Shown here piece after piece: positions 1-12,730 of a stretch of DNA of 64,000 nt; within the stretch, counting starts at the first letter, position 1; the number at the start of each line of letters is the position of its first letter. Made by a program: the position numbers and the translations under genes. Under the pieces are notes generated by a model. It was not told the origin of the DNA and did no database searches. It worked only from the letters and a program-made list of their open reading frames with translations. Source of the DNA: Ephydatia muelleri (lineage: Eukaryota; Porifera; Demospongiae; Spongillida; Spongillidae); contig JABACO010000002.1 of assembly GCA_013339895.1 (NCBI GenBank), forward strand, positions 1,403,195 to 1,467,194, in the 5' to 3' direction.

Positions 1-962
1 ACACATTGGTACAGTGATGGGAGCACATAGGATACACATTGGTACAGTGATGGGAGCACATTAGATACACATTGGTACAGTGATGGGAGCAACACATTGG
101 TACAGTGATGGGAGCACATAGGATACACATTGGTACAGTGATGGGAGCACATAGGATACACATTGGTACAGTGATGGGAGCACATAGGACACACATTGGT
201 ACAGTGATGGGAGCACATAGGATACACATTGGTACAGTGATGGGAGCACATAGGATACACATTGGTACAGTGATGGGAGCACATAGGATACACATTGGTA
301 CAGTGATGGGAGCACATTAGATACACATTGGTACAGTGATGGGAGCACATTAGATACACATTGGTACAGTGATGGGAGCACATAGGATACACATTGGTAC
401 AGTGATGGGAGCACATAGGATACACATTGGTACAGTGATGGGAGCACATAGGATACACATTGGTACAGTGATTGGGAGCACATAGGACACACATTGGTAC
501 AGTGATGGGAGCACATAGGATACACATTGGTACAGTGATGGGAGCACATAGGATACACATTGGTACAGTGATGGGAGCACATTAGATACACATTGGTACA
601 GTGATGGGAGCACATTAGATACACATTGGTACAGTGATGGGAGCACATAGGATACACATTGGTACAGTGATGGGAGCACATAGGATACACATTGGTACAG
701 TGATGGGAGCACATTAGATACACTTTGGTACAGTGATGGGAGCACATAGGATACACATTGGTACAGGGATGGGAGCACATAGGATACACATTGGTACAGT
801 GATGGGAGCACATAGGATACACATTGGTACAGGGATGGGAGCACATAGGACACACATTGGTACAGTGATGGGAGCACATAGGATACACATTGGTACAGTG
901 ATGGGAGCACATAGGATACACATTGGTACAGTGATGGGAGCACATAGGATACACATAGGTAC
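1..962. repeat. 33-bp minisatellite, about 29 copies
   Basis: A tandem array with unit TACACATTGGTACAGTGATG plus GGAGCACATAGGA, 33 bp long, fills the left edge and runs off the window. Copies differ by a few point changes (CATTAGA against CATAGGA, a GGGATG variant) and one 1-bp insertion near 472. Because 33 is divisible by three, every frame is open and produces long false ORFs. No spacers alternate with the repeats, so this is not CRISPR-like. Confidence 0.95.
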
Positions 963-1039
963 ATACATATTGATAGACTTTGGATACTGTGTGATGGGTT
1001 AATTTTCACATATTGGACTGAACCCACCATGTGAAATGA

Positions 1040-2300
1040 AATCACTCAAAAGAAAGTGCTACTGACATATAGATCAGTGCAACACACAAATATTTTACAG
1101 ACAAGGCTTAATTTTGGAATGCTCAAAAACATATGCCTGATTTCATGAATTCCACTAGTCAACGTTTCGTGTATAATTTCATCTTTATTGTCATTAACCA
1201 GGACGAGTAGCACAAGTCTAGAACTGATGTTGATGGCCTGGGTACCTTGTAATTCCACTACCATATGTGCAACACACCTTAGGGTTCAAAATTCTATGGA
1301 GATAACTGCACACGCTGTTACGATTAAATAGGAACAGACCTAAACCTTAAATGTTACAGTATTATTTAGTGTCATATCTGATTTGATTCCTTACGATTAA
1401 ATAGGAACAGACCTAAACCATAAATGTTACAGTATTATTTAGTGCCATATCCGATTCGATTCCTTCAAGTGACAGTGGTATACACTACTCCATTACAACT
1501 TCAGTACAATCAGGTTAGCCAATCAGGTTGTACGGTCAAACCTTAAGGTGAAGTGGTAGCGCTGTATCTGATGGTGAAGGGGATGGAGTTGACTATGGTC
1601 CACTCTGGGATGTCCGTACTCGTTAGTGTGGGAGTGATGACTGCCATGGTGACATAGCCACGCCATGCTCTGGTAGCTTAGGGGGAGGAGGAGGGGAAGG
1701 CAATGGGAGGAGAGGAGGGGATCCGGAGGAGGGGAGAGTCTGCATGCATACCACATTTTGTGGCCTAAGTGATTCATAGAAAGTCTTCAGGTCAGTGATT
1801 AATGGAAAGTCTTCAGGTCAATGATTAATGGAAAGTCTTCAGGTCACTGATTAATGGAAAGTCTTCAGGTCAGTGATTAATGGAAAGTCTTCAGGTCAGT
1901 GATTAATGGAAAGTCTTCAGGTCAATGATTAATGGAAAGTCTTCAGGTCAATGATTAATGGAAAGTCTTCAGGTCAGTGATTAATGGAAAGTCTTCAGGT
2001 CAATGATTAATGGAAAGTCTTCAGGTCAGTGATTAATGGAAAGTCTTCAGGTCAGTGATTAATGGAAAGTCTTCAGGTCAGTGATTAATGGAAAGTCTTC
2101 AGGTCAGTACAAGCTCCACACCCCTTTTATTTCTCAGAACACGATGCATAAAATTATAGTGCTTTGTTGGGCAATGAAAATTGATATACTAAAAAGCCTC
2201 AGGTCAACTGATGTAAGAAATAGTCTTATGCATTTGTAATACACTAAATGTGCATTCATCACTACAGACTGCATTGTATATGTGAATTTATAGTATACAT
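1040..2300 (-). pseudogene. Segmental-duplication relic of the gene A exon 3 region
   Basis: This stretch is paralogous to 18240-20400 in the gene A introns. 1046-1265 matches 18290-18500, 1475-1670 matches 18640-18870, and 2105-2180 matches 20280-20360. The part corresponding to gene A exon 3 (about 1543-1645) still reads IPEWTIVNS and FTIRYSATTS on the minus strand. The exon start with its VCQ motif and acceptor has been lost by a deletion of about 50 bp, and a stop follows the last motif. Exon 2 is absent. A 73-bp internal tandem duplication (about 1320-1465) is private to this copy. It is a dead fragment of another family member. Confidence 0.7.
1779..2106. repeat. 26-bp minisatellite, about 12-13 copies
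   Basis: The unit GAAAGTCTTCAGGTCAGTGA plus TTAATG repeats in tandem with only A/G variants. It starts where homology to the gene A intron stops. The last unit runs into TCAGGTCAGTACAAGCTCCA, which is the ancestral single-copy sequence also seen near 20278, so the array grew from pre-existing intron sequence. Confidence 0.95.
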
Positions 2301-3123
2301 GCAAGGTTTTTTTTTTTCTTAATGACAGGGAAAAAAAAAACAATTGTGGTATGGTGAAGTGAAATAAAATATACTATTCAAAAATTGAACTTGCTAGTGA
2401 CCTCGACCACACCCACCAAAGGGGCACAGCACTCTCCTTTCCCATAGAATACTGGACCTGCTGCTGACAGATGGCATGATCTGTTTCAAATGTTGGTGTG
2501 TGTAAGCATGTGGTGTGTGTGTGTGTGTGCATGTACTTTACATTTATAAATTGAGTGTTTAAAACAAATTTATGGGAGATGGGGAGTAGGGCCAATCTCC
2601 AACGCCTCCATGTGCAATTGTGTTGGAACATCCCATCGCAGGACTTTGCCATCTCAGGCACGAGTTCAACTCAAGGCCTGAAGGTTTGTGTTCAACAAGC
2701 ACAGCCACGGCAATTTCAGGATCCGTCCAGTTGCGATGGAAAGCGGCTTCAATGTGCTTTAAATAGAGACCAAATTCTGCGCATTGGGTGTGCCCCGGTT
2801 TGGTGGATACCAGAATATGAAAGAGGTTTCAAATGTGGGAGTGTTTCTACCTTAATGCATGTGCACTGACACATTAGAAAAGACCATCTCATTGCAAATG
2901 GTCAACAGTACTGCACCATTACAACATACACTCAAAAACTCTAAGACAAGTACGGAGTACTGACACTCCATTTTACGTTCATTCGTCCATGCACATGATG
3001 GCACTGGCATGTGAAGCACTACATCACATCCGAGTGTAGACGTACATATACGTATGGCCAAGGCCAGGGTTTCTGGTAATACTTAGCTCCACCCTACAAG
3101 AGAAGGGAAAGTCACACACTCAC

Positions 3124-6100
3124 CAAAAGTCACGGCAAATATACTCATATCAGCCTGTACCTGAGTTCTCGCGACTTTGACCATAACGATAGCTCCAATC
3201 AAAACAAATGCAGCAAGTGTTGTAATAATTCTGTAGAAGATCACACACACACACACACACACACTCACAAATCAATTGTTGTAATGAAGTATTAATTAAT
3301 ATGGATACTCACACCACACACATACGGACACACATATGCTTACACACTCCACACATACACACACACACATACACACCTCATGTCACACCATTTGTGTGCA
3401 AATGGACATCGCAACACAGAGAGCACATGCATTCTGATCCTTGTACATGAACACGTGTGTCTGCTGCTTAATGTAGCATCACTTTTAATAACTGAACAGT
3501 AGAGATAACAGGTTGAGTAATTAAAGGAGGCAGGAAAGGAACTCGCATAGAGAATAGATAAATGGTCCATGCTTCCTTCCATGAACACAATTTAATCCTT
3601 GATCGCTTTGGTATCACTTCCACCCCATCCCCCCACACCTTCCTATAGCGACTCTACAGTCCACTGTAACAGGTAACACTCGATACAGTGTGTAATGCAA
3701 TTAAACAGAGCTGCTACAGACGCCTCCTCCCCCCCGTGGTCAACCAATTCTACCATGATGATCTCGCACTACCGTCAGGTAACAGATGGGTTTGGTTTAT
3801 GGTAGAAATGAGGAACAGATACTACACACAAGATGACTTCAGTTAAAGTGTCACAGATGTACAACAGATGCAAGGAAATGGTGGCCAGTTGTACAGACAA
3901 ACATGTGCGCTAGCAGCCATAGAGTTGCACCATGACAGCCAACTGTAAGCAATGTGCCAGGCATACATGTATAAATTTACATCTGGTAATCCAACACATT
4001 TTCAAGAATACAGATTTCCATCACATGGACTCACCCGCCCACGAGAAATAACCCAACGCATCCAGATACATCTTGAATGTCACCTCCACCTCCACTAGCT
4101 CCACCTCCTCCAGAAATTGGCATATAAACTGTGAACGCCTGCAAATAACACAAAGACTGCTGCGTTAAAATGTTCTCAACTTAGTTGAGTGTAGACGCCA
4201 CATCACATGGGCTTCTGTACCATCAGCCACACCCCTTTTTGCAAGGGCACCATGGTAAACCCCTGTATACCATACCACCCCATCAATAGGGAACCATGTA
4301 GGCCCAACAGTACTGTGGCAATCGTGTGATTGGACAGAGTAGCCAGCCCTTTAGTAGAACTGTTTGATGTTGCTAGGTAACCATACAAGAGCACACGTAA
4401 GTCCACACCCACTCACTGACAATGTTGTGCAGATCAAGTGGGGCAGGGGACAAGGAACCAGGGACATCGCTGCTAAATATACTTCATCGTTAATGTTTGG
4501 TAAAGATTTAAAATTTGAGCTGGCTTGATACAGCAGGACTGTAAAATCATGGCTGATGGAATAACATCAGTTGAATCTCAAAGCATGGCCCACACTGGAA
4601 CCCATGTTGGCCAAGTGGATGAACCAAAGCATGGCCCACACTGGAACTCATGATGGCCAAGTGGATGAACCAAAGCATGGCCCACACTAGAACCCATGAT
4701 GGCCAAGTGGATGAACCAGGACTGTGCTTTGTGCTAGAACACATTCCCTGTCTCTGTGATGGAGTTAGGTCACACGCCATCTTGCATAGCTGAAATAACA
4801 TTGTGTGCACACACACTCACATATCTCCCGACAGGTATTTCAAAAACTGGAGTGGCTGTAGCATTTGATATTGTATCATTTCCAATGAAAGTAACATTGG
4901 TTGACCTGGAGGATGGAAAGACATCTTCTTACAGGGTGAACATTGCAGGATATTTAGCGCTCACAACTGAACCAAACATGGCTGGATTATTCCCAGCAGA
5001 AGGCCACCATATCTTCATGTGTTGCAAATGACCATCAACTAATGACTTTAAATGCAATCATTCAATGCGAGACGAAGACCACGTGGCGGTCATACAATGA
5101 AACTTTTTATCATTTTGTCCTATGGTCATACATGTACACACACATACCACATACATTCAATTCCCCTATTGGTCTCGATCAATTAGTATTCATCTTCTGA
5201 TAGTGCCCTATACTGGCCAACCATTGAATATGGCCAAGAGCACCAGGAAAATGAATCGAATTTTGAAACTCAGATTAAGTATTAAACTTTAGCAACAAAC
5301 GTTTGTTCAGCTAGGAAAGTCACCATCCAGTGTACATGTACTTTCCTACAAAGCTATTGCAAGTGGTGCTGCTTCCCCACATACACCATATAAGGTCATT
5401 ATGTAGCCCACCATACAAGATCATTATGTAGCCCACCATATAAGGTCATTATGCATCCCACCATATAAGGTTATAATGCAGCCCACCATATAAGGTCATT
5501 ATGCAGATCAAGCTATAGTGCAGCTTCAGATGGCCAGGTTCGTATAATAGTTAAAATAACAGTATCTATAACAGAGTTTTAAAGTCATAGAATTTATAAT
5601 ACATCTCAACGCAGAGTCATTTGTATGTTCTGGAAATGTTATTGTAACATATGCGTTAGGTCCCTTTTCCTGGCAACAGTCCCATACGGTAATTCCATTG
5701 TAAACTAAGCAATGTACACTCCACACAATAGGCTACCCCCTACATATGGGGTTAAACACACAATAGGCTACCCACCCTACATATGGGGTTAAACACACAA
5801 TAGGCTACCCACCCTACATATGGGGTTAAAGTTTGTTTAACTATTCAGTGATTGTCACACTGATTAGTCCTTGGGATCATGCCCCAGGTTCCAATAGGAG
5901 AGCACAGCTTGCTGTGACACTCTGGAAGAAGAATGTAAGTACTATTGTGGCTCCTCATTGCAGGAGATACACGTATAAGCAAAGTTCAGCTTTGTATTTG
6001 TCTCGTCTCCAGACACTGACATGCTACACTGCACGGGGAGCATGTTAGGGTCTGGGGACAAGACTTATAATGTGTGCCCCTGTACAGCAGCTCCAATTAC

Positions 6101-8760
6101 AAAAGTTAAATTAATTTTAAATTAAAAGACGACACTAGAATTGAATCTATTCTGTAGTGTGGGAATGCTGTTTATGTTAAAAAGTTCTTTCTATGCCATT
6201 ATAACTTGCTGGATTTAATTAAGATGCCACAATTATTTTTCCTTAATCGTTGGATACCATGTACAAGGAATACAATTACACTGAGGACATTGGCTGTGTT
6301 CTGTTACAACACGAGATGGGTACCTGTGTGTTCAGCCCTGTGTGTGTGTTCAGCCCTGTGTGTATGTTCAGCCCTATGTGTTCAGCCCTATGTGTTCAGC
6401 CCTATGTGTTCAGCCCTATGTGTTCAGCCCTATGTGTTCAGCACTGTGTGTTCAGTATGATCACAACCATATGCTATAATGGCATGGATCTGATCTAATA
6501 AATGGGACAGCTTTTATGGACATTTTGTATACCATATGTTGGTTGGACATCAGTCATGTGAATAAAGCTATGTCCTCAGAGCAATTGCAGTGCCCTTGGC
6601 CACCCTCCCCATCCTCCCATTCCCTTCCATCTCCCCTCTCATCCCCCTCCCATCCTACTTCACAATGATAAAATATCTTCTAAAGCAATTAAGTGAACGT
6701 ATAGTGTGGTGCTCATCATTTGGAATAAGCATCAATTTACGCACAAGACCATTCATTTGACCAATCGGGCTGTGAACAAACCTAATAGTGGATCCATATG
6801 AGGCAGTATATTTGACGACGAAATAGGTAGCATTGGTTACGTTCCACACGGGATTCAAGCCACAATTGAACTGGATGGTAGGCACCTTAACACTTTTCTG
6901 ACACACCTGTAGAGGGCGTGGTCAATAAACTTGGTTTACAGTCTGGAAATTAATGACCATAGACTCTGCTTCCTAATCCACACCCAACACACCTACCTGA
7001 GAGTGCCTCGCTTCTCGTTACTCAAAGAGCATGCATTGCATTGTATATGAATTAACCTCTTCTACACTTCACCCCTCTTCCCTCTCTCCTTCCACATCCC
7101 TCTGCCTCAATCCTTCAACGTCTCTCTATGCCTCCTTCCCTTTTTCCCACCCTCCCTCTCTCCCTCCCTCCTCCCTCCCTTACCCCCCCCCCCCCCTGTC
7201 AGCCAAGTATTTACACTTACATTAGCTTGTGTTGCCGTGGGTACACCACAGGGAATTGTTTTACAAGGAGAATAGTAGTAGTCATAGTAGCCATCCCTTG
7301 AAACTGCAGGGTACCTGTACGGTAAGTGAGGTCATAGTCCTGACACTACTGCAAACAATGGCTGCATTTTTAAATGGTCACCACTATTCCAAGTTGTTCT
7401 ATGACCACCATTATTCCATGTTGTTCTATGGCCACCACTATTCCATGTTGTTCTATGGCCACCACTATTCCATGTTGTTCTATGGCCACCACTATTCCAT
7501 GTTGGTTCTATGGCCACCGCTATTCCATGTTGTTCTATGGCCACCACTATTCCATGTTGTTCTATGACCACCACTATTCCATGTTGGTTCTATGGCCACC
7601 ACTATTCCATGTTGCACGACTATTCCATGTTGTTCTATGACCACCACTATTCCATGCTGTTCTATGGCCACCGCTATTCCATGTTGTTCTATGACCACCA
7701 CTATTCCATGTTGTTCTATGGCCACCACTATTCCATGTTGTTCTATGGCCACCTCTATTCCATGTTGTTCTATGGCCACCACTATTCCATGTTGTTCTAT
7801 GACCACCACTATTCCATGCTGTTCTATGGCCACCACTATTCCATGTTGTTCTATGGCCACCACTATTCCATGTTGTTCTATGGCCATCCAAGTTGTTCTA
7901 TGACCACCCCTATTCCATGTTGTTCTATGACCACCACTATTCCATGTTGTTCTATGGCCACCACTATTCCATGTTGTTCTATGGCCACCACTATTCCATG
8001 TTGGTTCTATGGCCACCGCTATTCCATGTTGTTCTATGACCACCACTATTCTATGACCACCACTATTCCATGTTGTTCTATGACCACCCCTATTCCATGT
8101 TGTTCTATGGCCACCACTATTCCATGCTGTTCTATGACCACCACTATTCCATGCTGTTGTATGGCCACCACTATTCCATGCTGTTCTACTATTCCATGTT
8201 GTTCTATGGCCCCACTATTCCATGTTGTTCTATGGCCACCACCATCTGCTATGAAAATACATGTATTTGATCTCTAAAATGTACATTTTACTGTCCTAGT
8301 ATTACAAATCAATGGATGCTTTCTGCTGGAGTACTGATAAAGGACGAGAAAACAACAGTAAGGTACAATACAACGCACACAACTTAACACCAATAAACGT
8401 ATACGTATTTCGTTTTCGTTGAGGTAAGACCGCATAATGTGAAATTAGAATTGTATCAGGATGTCACGCTCTGATGAATATTGTTCTCCACGACGCAAGT
8501 CCTCGGTAGTGTTACATGTAAATTGGTTGCGAGTCCATCCATAGAATCGCCAAGGCCACCGGTACCATGCAAGGCATACGCACAAATAACAAAAGTACTC
8601 ACGGGTATGTGAAGAGCTTGCTGATGTCCAAGGTGTACGATTTTGTAGTTTTGGGATCAGTCCACAGGCACTTGCAGTTCGTCGAACCCGCTCCACATTT
8701 ACTACGTGCTTGCTGGACCAAAACGTAGAACAGAGCTACCCACATGAACACCCTCGCCAT
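3124..8760 (-). CDS. Gene B: MRH/ATG27-like type I membrane protein, 3' end not found
   Basis: Exons by homology to genes A and D: 8603-8760, 7221-7314, 6782-6906, 4821-4905, 4035-4138 and 3124-3230. All junctions are GT/AG and phases match the paralogues. Exon 1 starts at 8760 and encodes a signal peptide (MARVFMWVALFYVLVQQA) and a Cys-rich start ending KLFTYP. Exon 2 has YYSPCKTIPCG, exon 3 has VCQ, NPVWNVTNATYF and two N-glycosylation motifs, exon 4 has STNVTFIGND, and exon 5 has AFTVYMPIS plus a Gly stalk. Exon 6 keeps the membrane helix (LAAFVLIGAIVM), but its tail reads VARTQVQADMSIF instead of the conserved GARGIEVIPN..FW..LP. An alternative donor at 3160 would end it at ARTQ. No terminal DGVLF exon was found below 3124, so the gene may be decaying or end differently. 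The MRH assignment is inference. Confidence 0.6.
3241..3262. repeat. (CA)n microsatellite next to the exon 6 acceptor of gene B
   Basis: About 11 CA dinucleotides lie within 12 bp of the exon 6 acceptor. On the coding strand they read (TG)n. The same simple repeat sits at the same spot in the A and C cassettes and, as a short remnant, in gene D. Confidence 0.9.
4580..4717. repeat. 46-bp tandem repeat, 3 copies
   Basis: Three units beginning AAAGCATGGCCCACACTGGA start at 4580, 4626 and 4672, spaced exactly 46 bp, with one or two substitutions each. They lie in intron 4 of gene B. Confidence 0.9.
5378..5510. repeat. 25-bp tandem repeat, about 5 copies
   Basis: Units of CCCACCATATAAGGTCATTA plus TGTAG are arranged head to tail in intron 3 of gene B. 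Confidence 0.85.
5722..5830. repeat. 37-bp tandem repeat, 3 copies
   Basis: Units starting CACACAATAGGCTACCCACC lie at 5722, 5757 and 5794, in intron 3 of gene B. The first unit is 2 bp shorter. Confidence 0.9.
6318..6455. repeat. 14-bp tandem repeat (TGTGTTCAGCCCTA)
   Basis: Roughly eight units, the first ones 16-18 bp long and the later ones 14 bp, lie in intron 3 of gene B. The open frames across it are repeat artefacts. Confidence 0.9.
7376..8250. repeat. 27-bp minisatellite in gene B intron 1, about 32 copies
   Basis: The unit TTCTATGGCCACCACTATTC plus CATGTTG varies mainly at GGCC/GACC and CACT/CGCT. The unit length is a multiple of three, so all frames stay open and give false ORFs (MATTIPCCS-type peptides) on both strands. 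The array sits between exons 1 and 2 of gene B. Confidence 0.95.
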
Positions 8761-9009
8761 TTGTAAACAGTATAACGTGCGTGCCCACGGAGCGCGTGAC
8801 ACACGAGTACGTGGGCGTTCGCTGAGGGTTTCCCCACTGGATAGGATATTGGGTGAGGTGCCCATGCTTTTTTTAGGACGCGTTTTCAGTGTGAATCTTT
8901 ACTTTGTTCATAGATCCATGCAATAGGTTAACGTTGTGCAAGCAAGGACACTTTCATTTTGTGAGAAGGGAGGGGGTCACGTGCGCAAACATATAAGATC
9001 AGTTCAATC

Positions 9010-9240
9010 ACTGAATTATCACCATCTGTAAGACAAGGTTATAAGGAAAGGTGTACACACACTAAATAGGAATTCATGCGTCAGTACATAAAAACGACAC
9101 ACTCTGATTGCAAGGCACTACATCTTTGAGTAGCTCATCCTCTGGCCAAGGCGCAAGGACTCAGGGCAAACGTAATGCCATCCTGCAACAGAAGTGCAAG
9201 TCACACCTCAGCTACTAGTTTTCAAATGAGTCCATCAGTG
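9010..9240 (-). pseudogene. Orphan terminal exon of the receptor family
   Basis: After an acceptor (TTGCAG), 9182-9135 reads DGITFALSPCALARG and then a stop. This aligns with the DGVLFMLSPCCGQ terminal exon of genes A and D. A small length change shifts the frame, so the ancestral SYSKM-like end is out of frame. No matching exons 5 or 6 were found upstream (9.2-11.3 kb). The segment is nearly identical to 11360-11590. Confidence 0.55.
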
Positions 9241-11360
9241 GCCATTATTATGATACAACGATGGTCCTGTCGATAGGATACCCATATTAGTGAATCAAAA
9301 CATGATGTCTGAATTCTCTTTCTCGAAAGGGCTTAGAACTGCTCTACCCTATAAAAGGAACTATTAAGATACAGCTGTCTTCGTGCAGTGGACCGAGATT
9401 AAACAGAATGAAATAGACCTGCAATTTTGCAATTATAAATTTATGATGGGACATTTTGTTTAAAGTTTCTGCCAATAATAAGTATGTATAGTTGTACTTG
9501 CATCCTATTGTGACGTCGCACGTGTGTACAGTACATTACCTTACCTTGCAGTTTCCTTGCCGCTCTTGCACCTCTCAATTCGGAATACGGCGCTTTCTCG
9601 AAGAACTACAGCTATATATGTGTGTGTGTCACGCGACGACTTGTTCGAACCGCGCACTTAGCGCTGAGGAAAATACAATAATTGTGATCGTTTCCGCGAA
9701 AAGGGACCTAGCTCATACATTAGTATCTCCGTGCGCAATATCAATGTAAATGTTATGCTTGCGCATGCGTTGAAGTACTAATTAGAAATTCACAGCCGGC
9801 CTTACAACTCCATTCTAGATGCTTTGATTCTCATACAGGGCGTAAGAAGTCGGGCGAATTGGACCCGACGATGTAACACCTCATGGATATCAGCGTATGC
9901 AAGTGGTCGCATTTCAAGGTCCACTGATCTTATATAAGGTAAAGAAACACGCTGCTGGCATTTTCTGAAAGCGCATGGGGTGTGACCTGTGTCAGAAGCA
10001 CTTTACTCTTCTTAGGTATCTAGCCATCTACAACGACGTCATAACGATCAGCTGTCCAAGCCACGTGGGCTACATGCACACTGAAAGCTATAAAGGCTCA
10101 ACTGGAATAGTATTATACAACCACCAAGTCCAAGGTTCCACCTTTAACGAAGGGTGACACGATTTACTTAATGTGGCGACTCTCGCATTAATCGTTGACC
10201 CAGGCTGCATTAATAACTCGATTAGTATTAATAGTCAAGGGGTGGGTCCCGGCCTGCAGGTCAGGGTCCGACCTGACAGGCCAAGCTGAAAGCCCGGCAG
10301 CGCTAGCCTGGCTGGTCGGTCTGGCCTTTGGCAACCCTGTGCGGCACGAGGTAAGTAGGGAGAGTGCATGCAGGTGTCTTCTTGAAATGGCTCCTTTTTT
10401 TATATAAAAATTGAGGATGACCAGCTGCTGCAGGAGACTTCGTCTCTTATGACTGGTCAATTCCGCTGGTCTGATGTAATGGGATGGGTATTCGTGGCAG
10501 TTGGGTAAGGATCTCGTGATCTCGGGTAACATCACTCAGGTGGATATGGGTATACGTGGTACGGGTATGGATCTCGTGATCACAGCCATCAACCACTCGC
10601 CAGACGAGTTTATGTGGCGGGAGAGGTATGGCAGGACTACTGAAGAGGCTTTTGACTCTATCATCACAGATATTAGCTAACAATACGTTGTGTGAGACGT
10701 ATTGAATTGTTATTTGAATTGTTTGTTGAATATCAGCTCTGGTCGTTATGCCCATAGATGCCACTCCAGTGTTGCCACTCCCCTCTCCCGCTCTTACATT
10801 CCGCCTGAGCTAATAATCTTACATGTCTAGGTATATAGCCTTACATGACTAGGATTGAGAGCACGGCATGTAAGCTTAGCATACATCCCGGGAAGTACAG
10901 CACAGTGATTAAATAATGAAATTCAGCTCACCCATAGGGGCTAGGGTATGATCTAGCCTCGTCCCCAGGCTCTACAGTTACGGGGGCGGTATTTTTCGCC
11001 CCCGTAATACAGCGTTTCTTGTAGTATGTAGATTGCCAGCCATCCAACTGACGTACATGCACGTGCAACTGGCTACGGCTCACAAAGATGCACGGCATCA
11101 GTACTCCGCACCACATCAGACAATGCAACGTTTTTATATGCTAAACTAAAAACACACGTTGAGAGATAGATTAAGTCTGAATCGAAAATCGAAGCACGTG
11201 ATAGACCACGCCCTCCCGATTGGAGTGCAGCTCCACTATCTAATGACACAGAAATGTGCTTTTTTTAAATATTTTAAAAAGCATAAGTACGTGTATATGT
11301 GCACGTACACTGCAATGGTTATGCAAGCAAGGACACTTGACATATAGTCAGCCCATCTCA
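9240..11360. other. No gene recognised; one perfect small hairpin
   Basis: Open frames here are short and lack domain signals. Moderately GC-rich blocks occur near 10230-10340. At 10978-11007 there is a perfect inverted repeat, TTACGGGGGCG with an 8-base loop and CGCCCCCGTAA. Confidence 0.5.
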
Positions 11361-11590
11361 TTGCAATAAACTGTCAGAACTTAGTTATCACAATCTCAAA
11401 GGTCTACACACACTCAATAGGAATTAATTCGTCCATGACACACTCTGATTGCAAAGCACTACAGCTTTGTGTAGCTCATCCTCTGGCCAAGGCGCAAGGA
11501 CTCAGGGCAAACGTAATGCCATCCTGCAAGAGAAGAGCAAGTCACACCTCAAATAATAATATTTTACAGTATTCAAATGAGTCCATCAGT
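11360..11590 (-). pseudogene. Second orphan terminal exon, duplicate of 9010-9240
   Basis: 11523-11476 again reads DGITFALSPCALARG and a stop, after a CTTGCAG acceptor. Flanking sequence on both sides (the CACACTCTGATTGCAA and AATGAGTCCATCAGTG blocks) matches the 9.1-kb copy. It could serve as an alternative short-tail last exon for gene A transcripts. Without matching exons 5 and 6 a relic is more likely. Confidence 0.5.
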
Positions 11591-12730
11591 GCCATGGATC
11601 ATAAGTAGCCTTAATTGTGTTGAGTGTTGACAAATCAGATTTACAAGTTGGAGCTACACAGATCAAGCCACGTTGAGTGTTGGACTTTATACATGATTCT
11701 TATTAACATTAAAATAGGGTTGTGGGTGTGACTGAGCCAGCCTTTGCCTCTTCCACCCTCCCCCATCCCAAATACACATACCTACCTAAAGGACATCTTT
11801 CATCATCAATAAAAATACATGTATACTCATTTAATGTGCACCTGCATTTGAGAAATGAATTCCCACAGAACAAGACCAATGAGTTTAACATTTACTGAAC
11901 TTCTGTTGACACAGCGTCACGTCGGCTTCTGTAAGATCATCAGCCACACCTCTTTTTGCAAGAGCATTAAGACAATGCACAGATAATGATTACATCATAA
12001 TTTATGTAACACAGATAGCACACATATTTTCAGGAATCGGTCGTATGCAAAGTTAATGCATATCCATGCTTCAAATTGAGCTTAAACAAGCCAGTCTCCA
12101 GGTAATCTCTGGTGTTGTGCAACAGGAAGAGATCAGTGGTGCATGCTCCATAACTGGTTGTACGCATTACTAATGCTTCAGAATCCGATTTGTTCCTGCA
12201 ACCTTTTTCTTGCAAGCAAATTAATTATTGTCCTCTTGCTTACTGCTCCCCATGCCCTCCTCCCCTGTCCTCTTGCTTACTGCTCCGAATACCCTCCTCC
12301 CTGTCCTCTTTGTTTGCCAGGCATCACAGTGAGATTGTATTGTGCTGAAATACGTAGTAGGCTATATGGCCCAGTATTTGAGATCAACAGGCACTCTGAA
12401 TGTCTGCCATACAGGTCCAACGAGAAATAACATTGTGCGGCTGCAGTCCCATGTGCCAGGTATCATGCAACAGTGAGATAGTAATTTGGTAATCATTAGC
12501 AACACAGCCACTTCTCTCAAAATGGGTTTCCTTCCAATGTGCAACTACCCTGATAGAAGTATATGAAAGCAAAACAAACATGCAGAAAATAAATTAGCTC
12601 TTCAATATAAAGGACAAATGCAAATCAATCAATACAAAACCACCTAAGCTACAAAAAACTGTATTTTTAGCTTCCTTTATATTCATTGCAGTGGTGTCCA
12701 TATAAGCCTCATACCACACAGTACAGCATA

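Noticed and set aside
1-962. CRISPR-like array
   Set aside because: Units are contiguous without spacers and the genome is eukaryotic.
61-1045. Open frames such as YPMCSHHCTNV repeats
   Set aside because: The 33-bp repeat length keeps all frames open on both strands; no start, splice or conserved context.
5526-5726. Minus-strand frame with NGITVWDCCQEKGPNAYVTITF as an extra exon of gene B
   Set aside because: Exons 3 and 4 join in frame without it, and genes A and D have no counterpart; possibly chance, though the peptide looks ordered.
7332-8277. MATTIPCCS / WNSGGHRTT repeat ORFs
   Set aside because: 27-bp intronic minisatellite artefacts inside gene B intron 1.
10188-10764. Overlapping 70-115-codon frames
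   Set aside because: No domain, splice or codon signal; frames overlap on both strands in a GC-rich patch.
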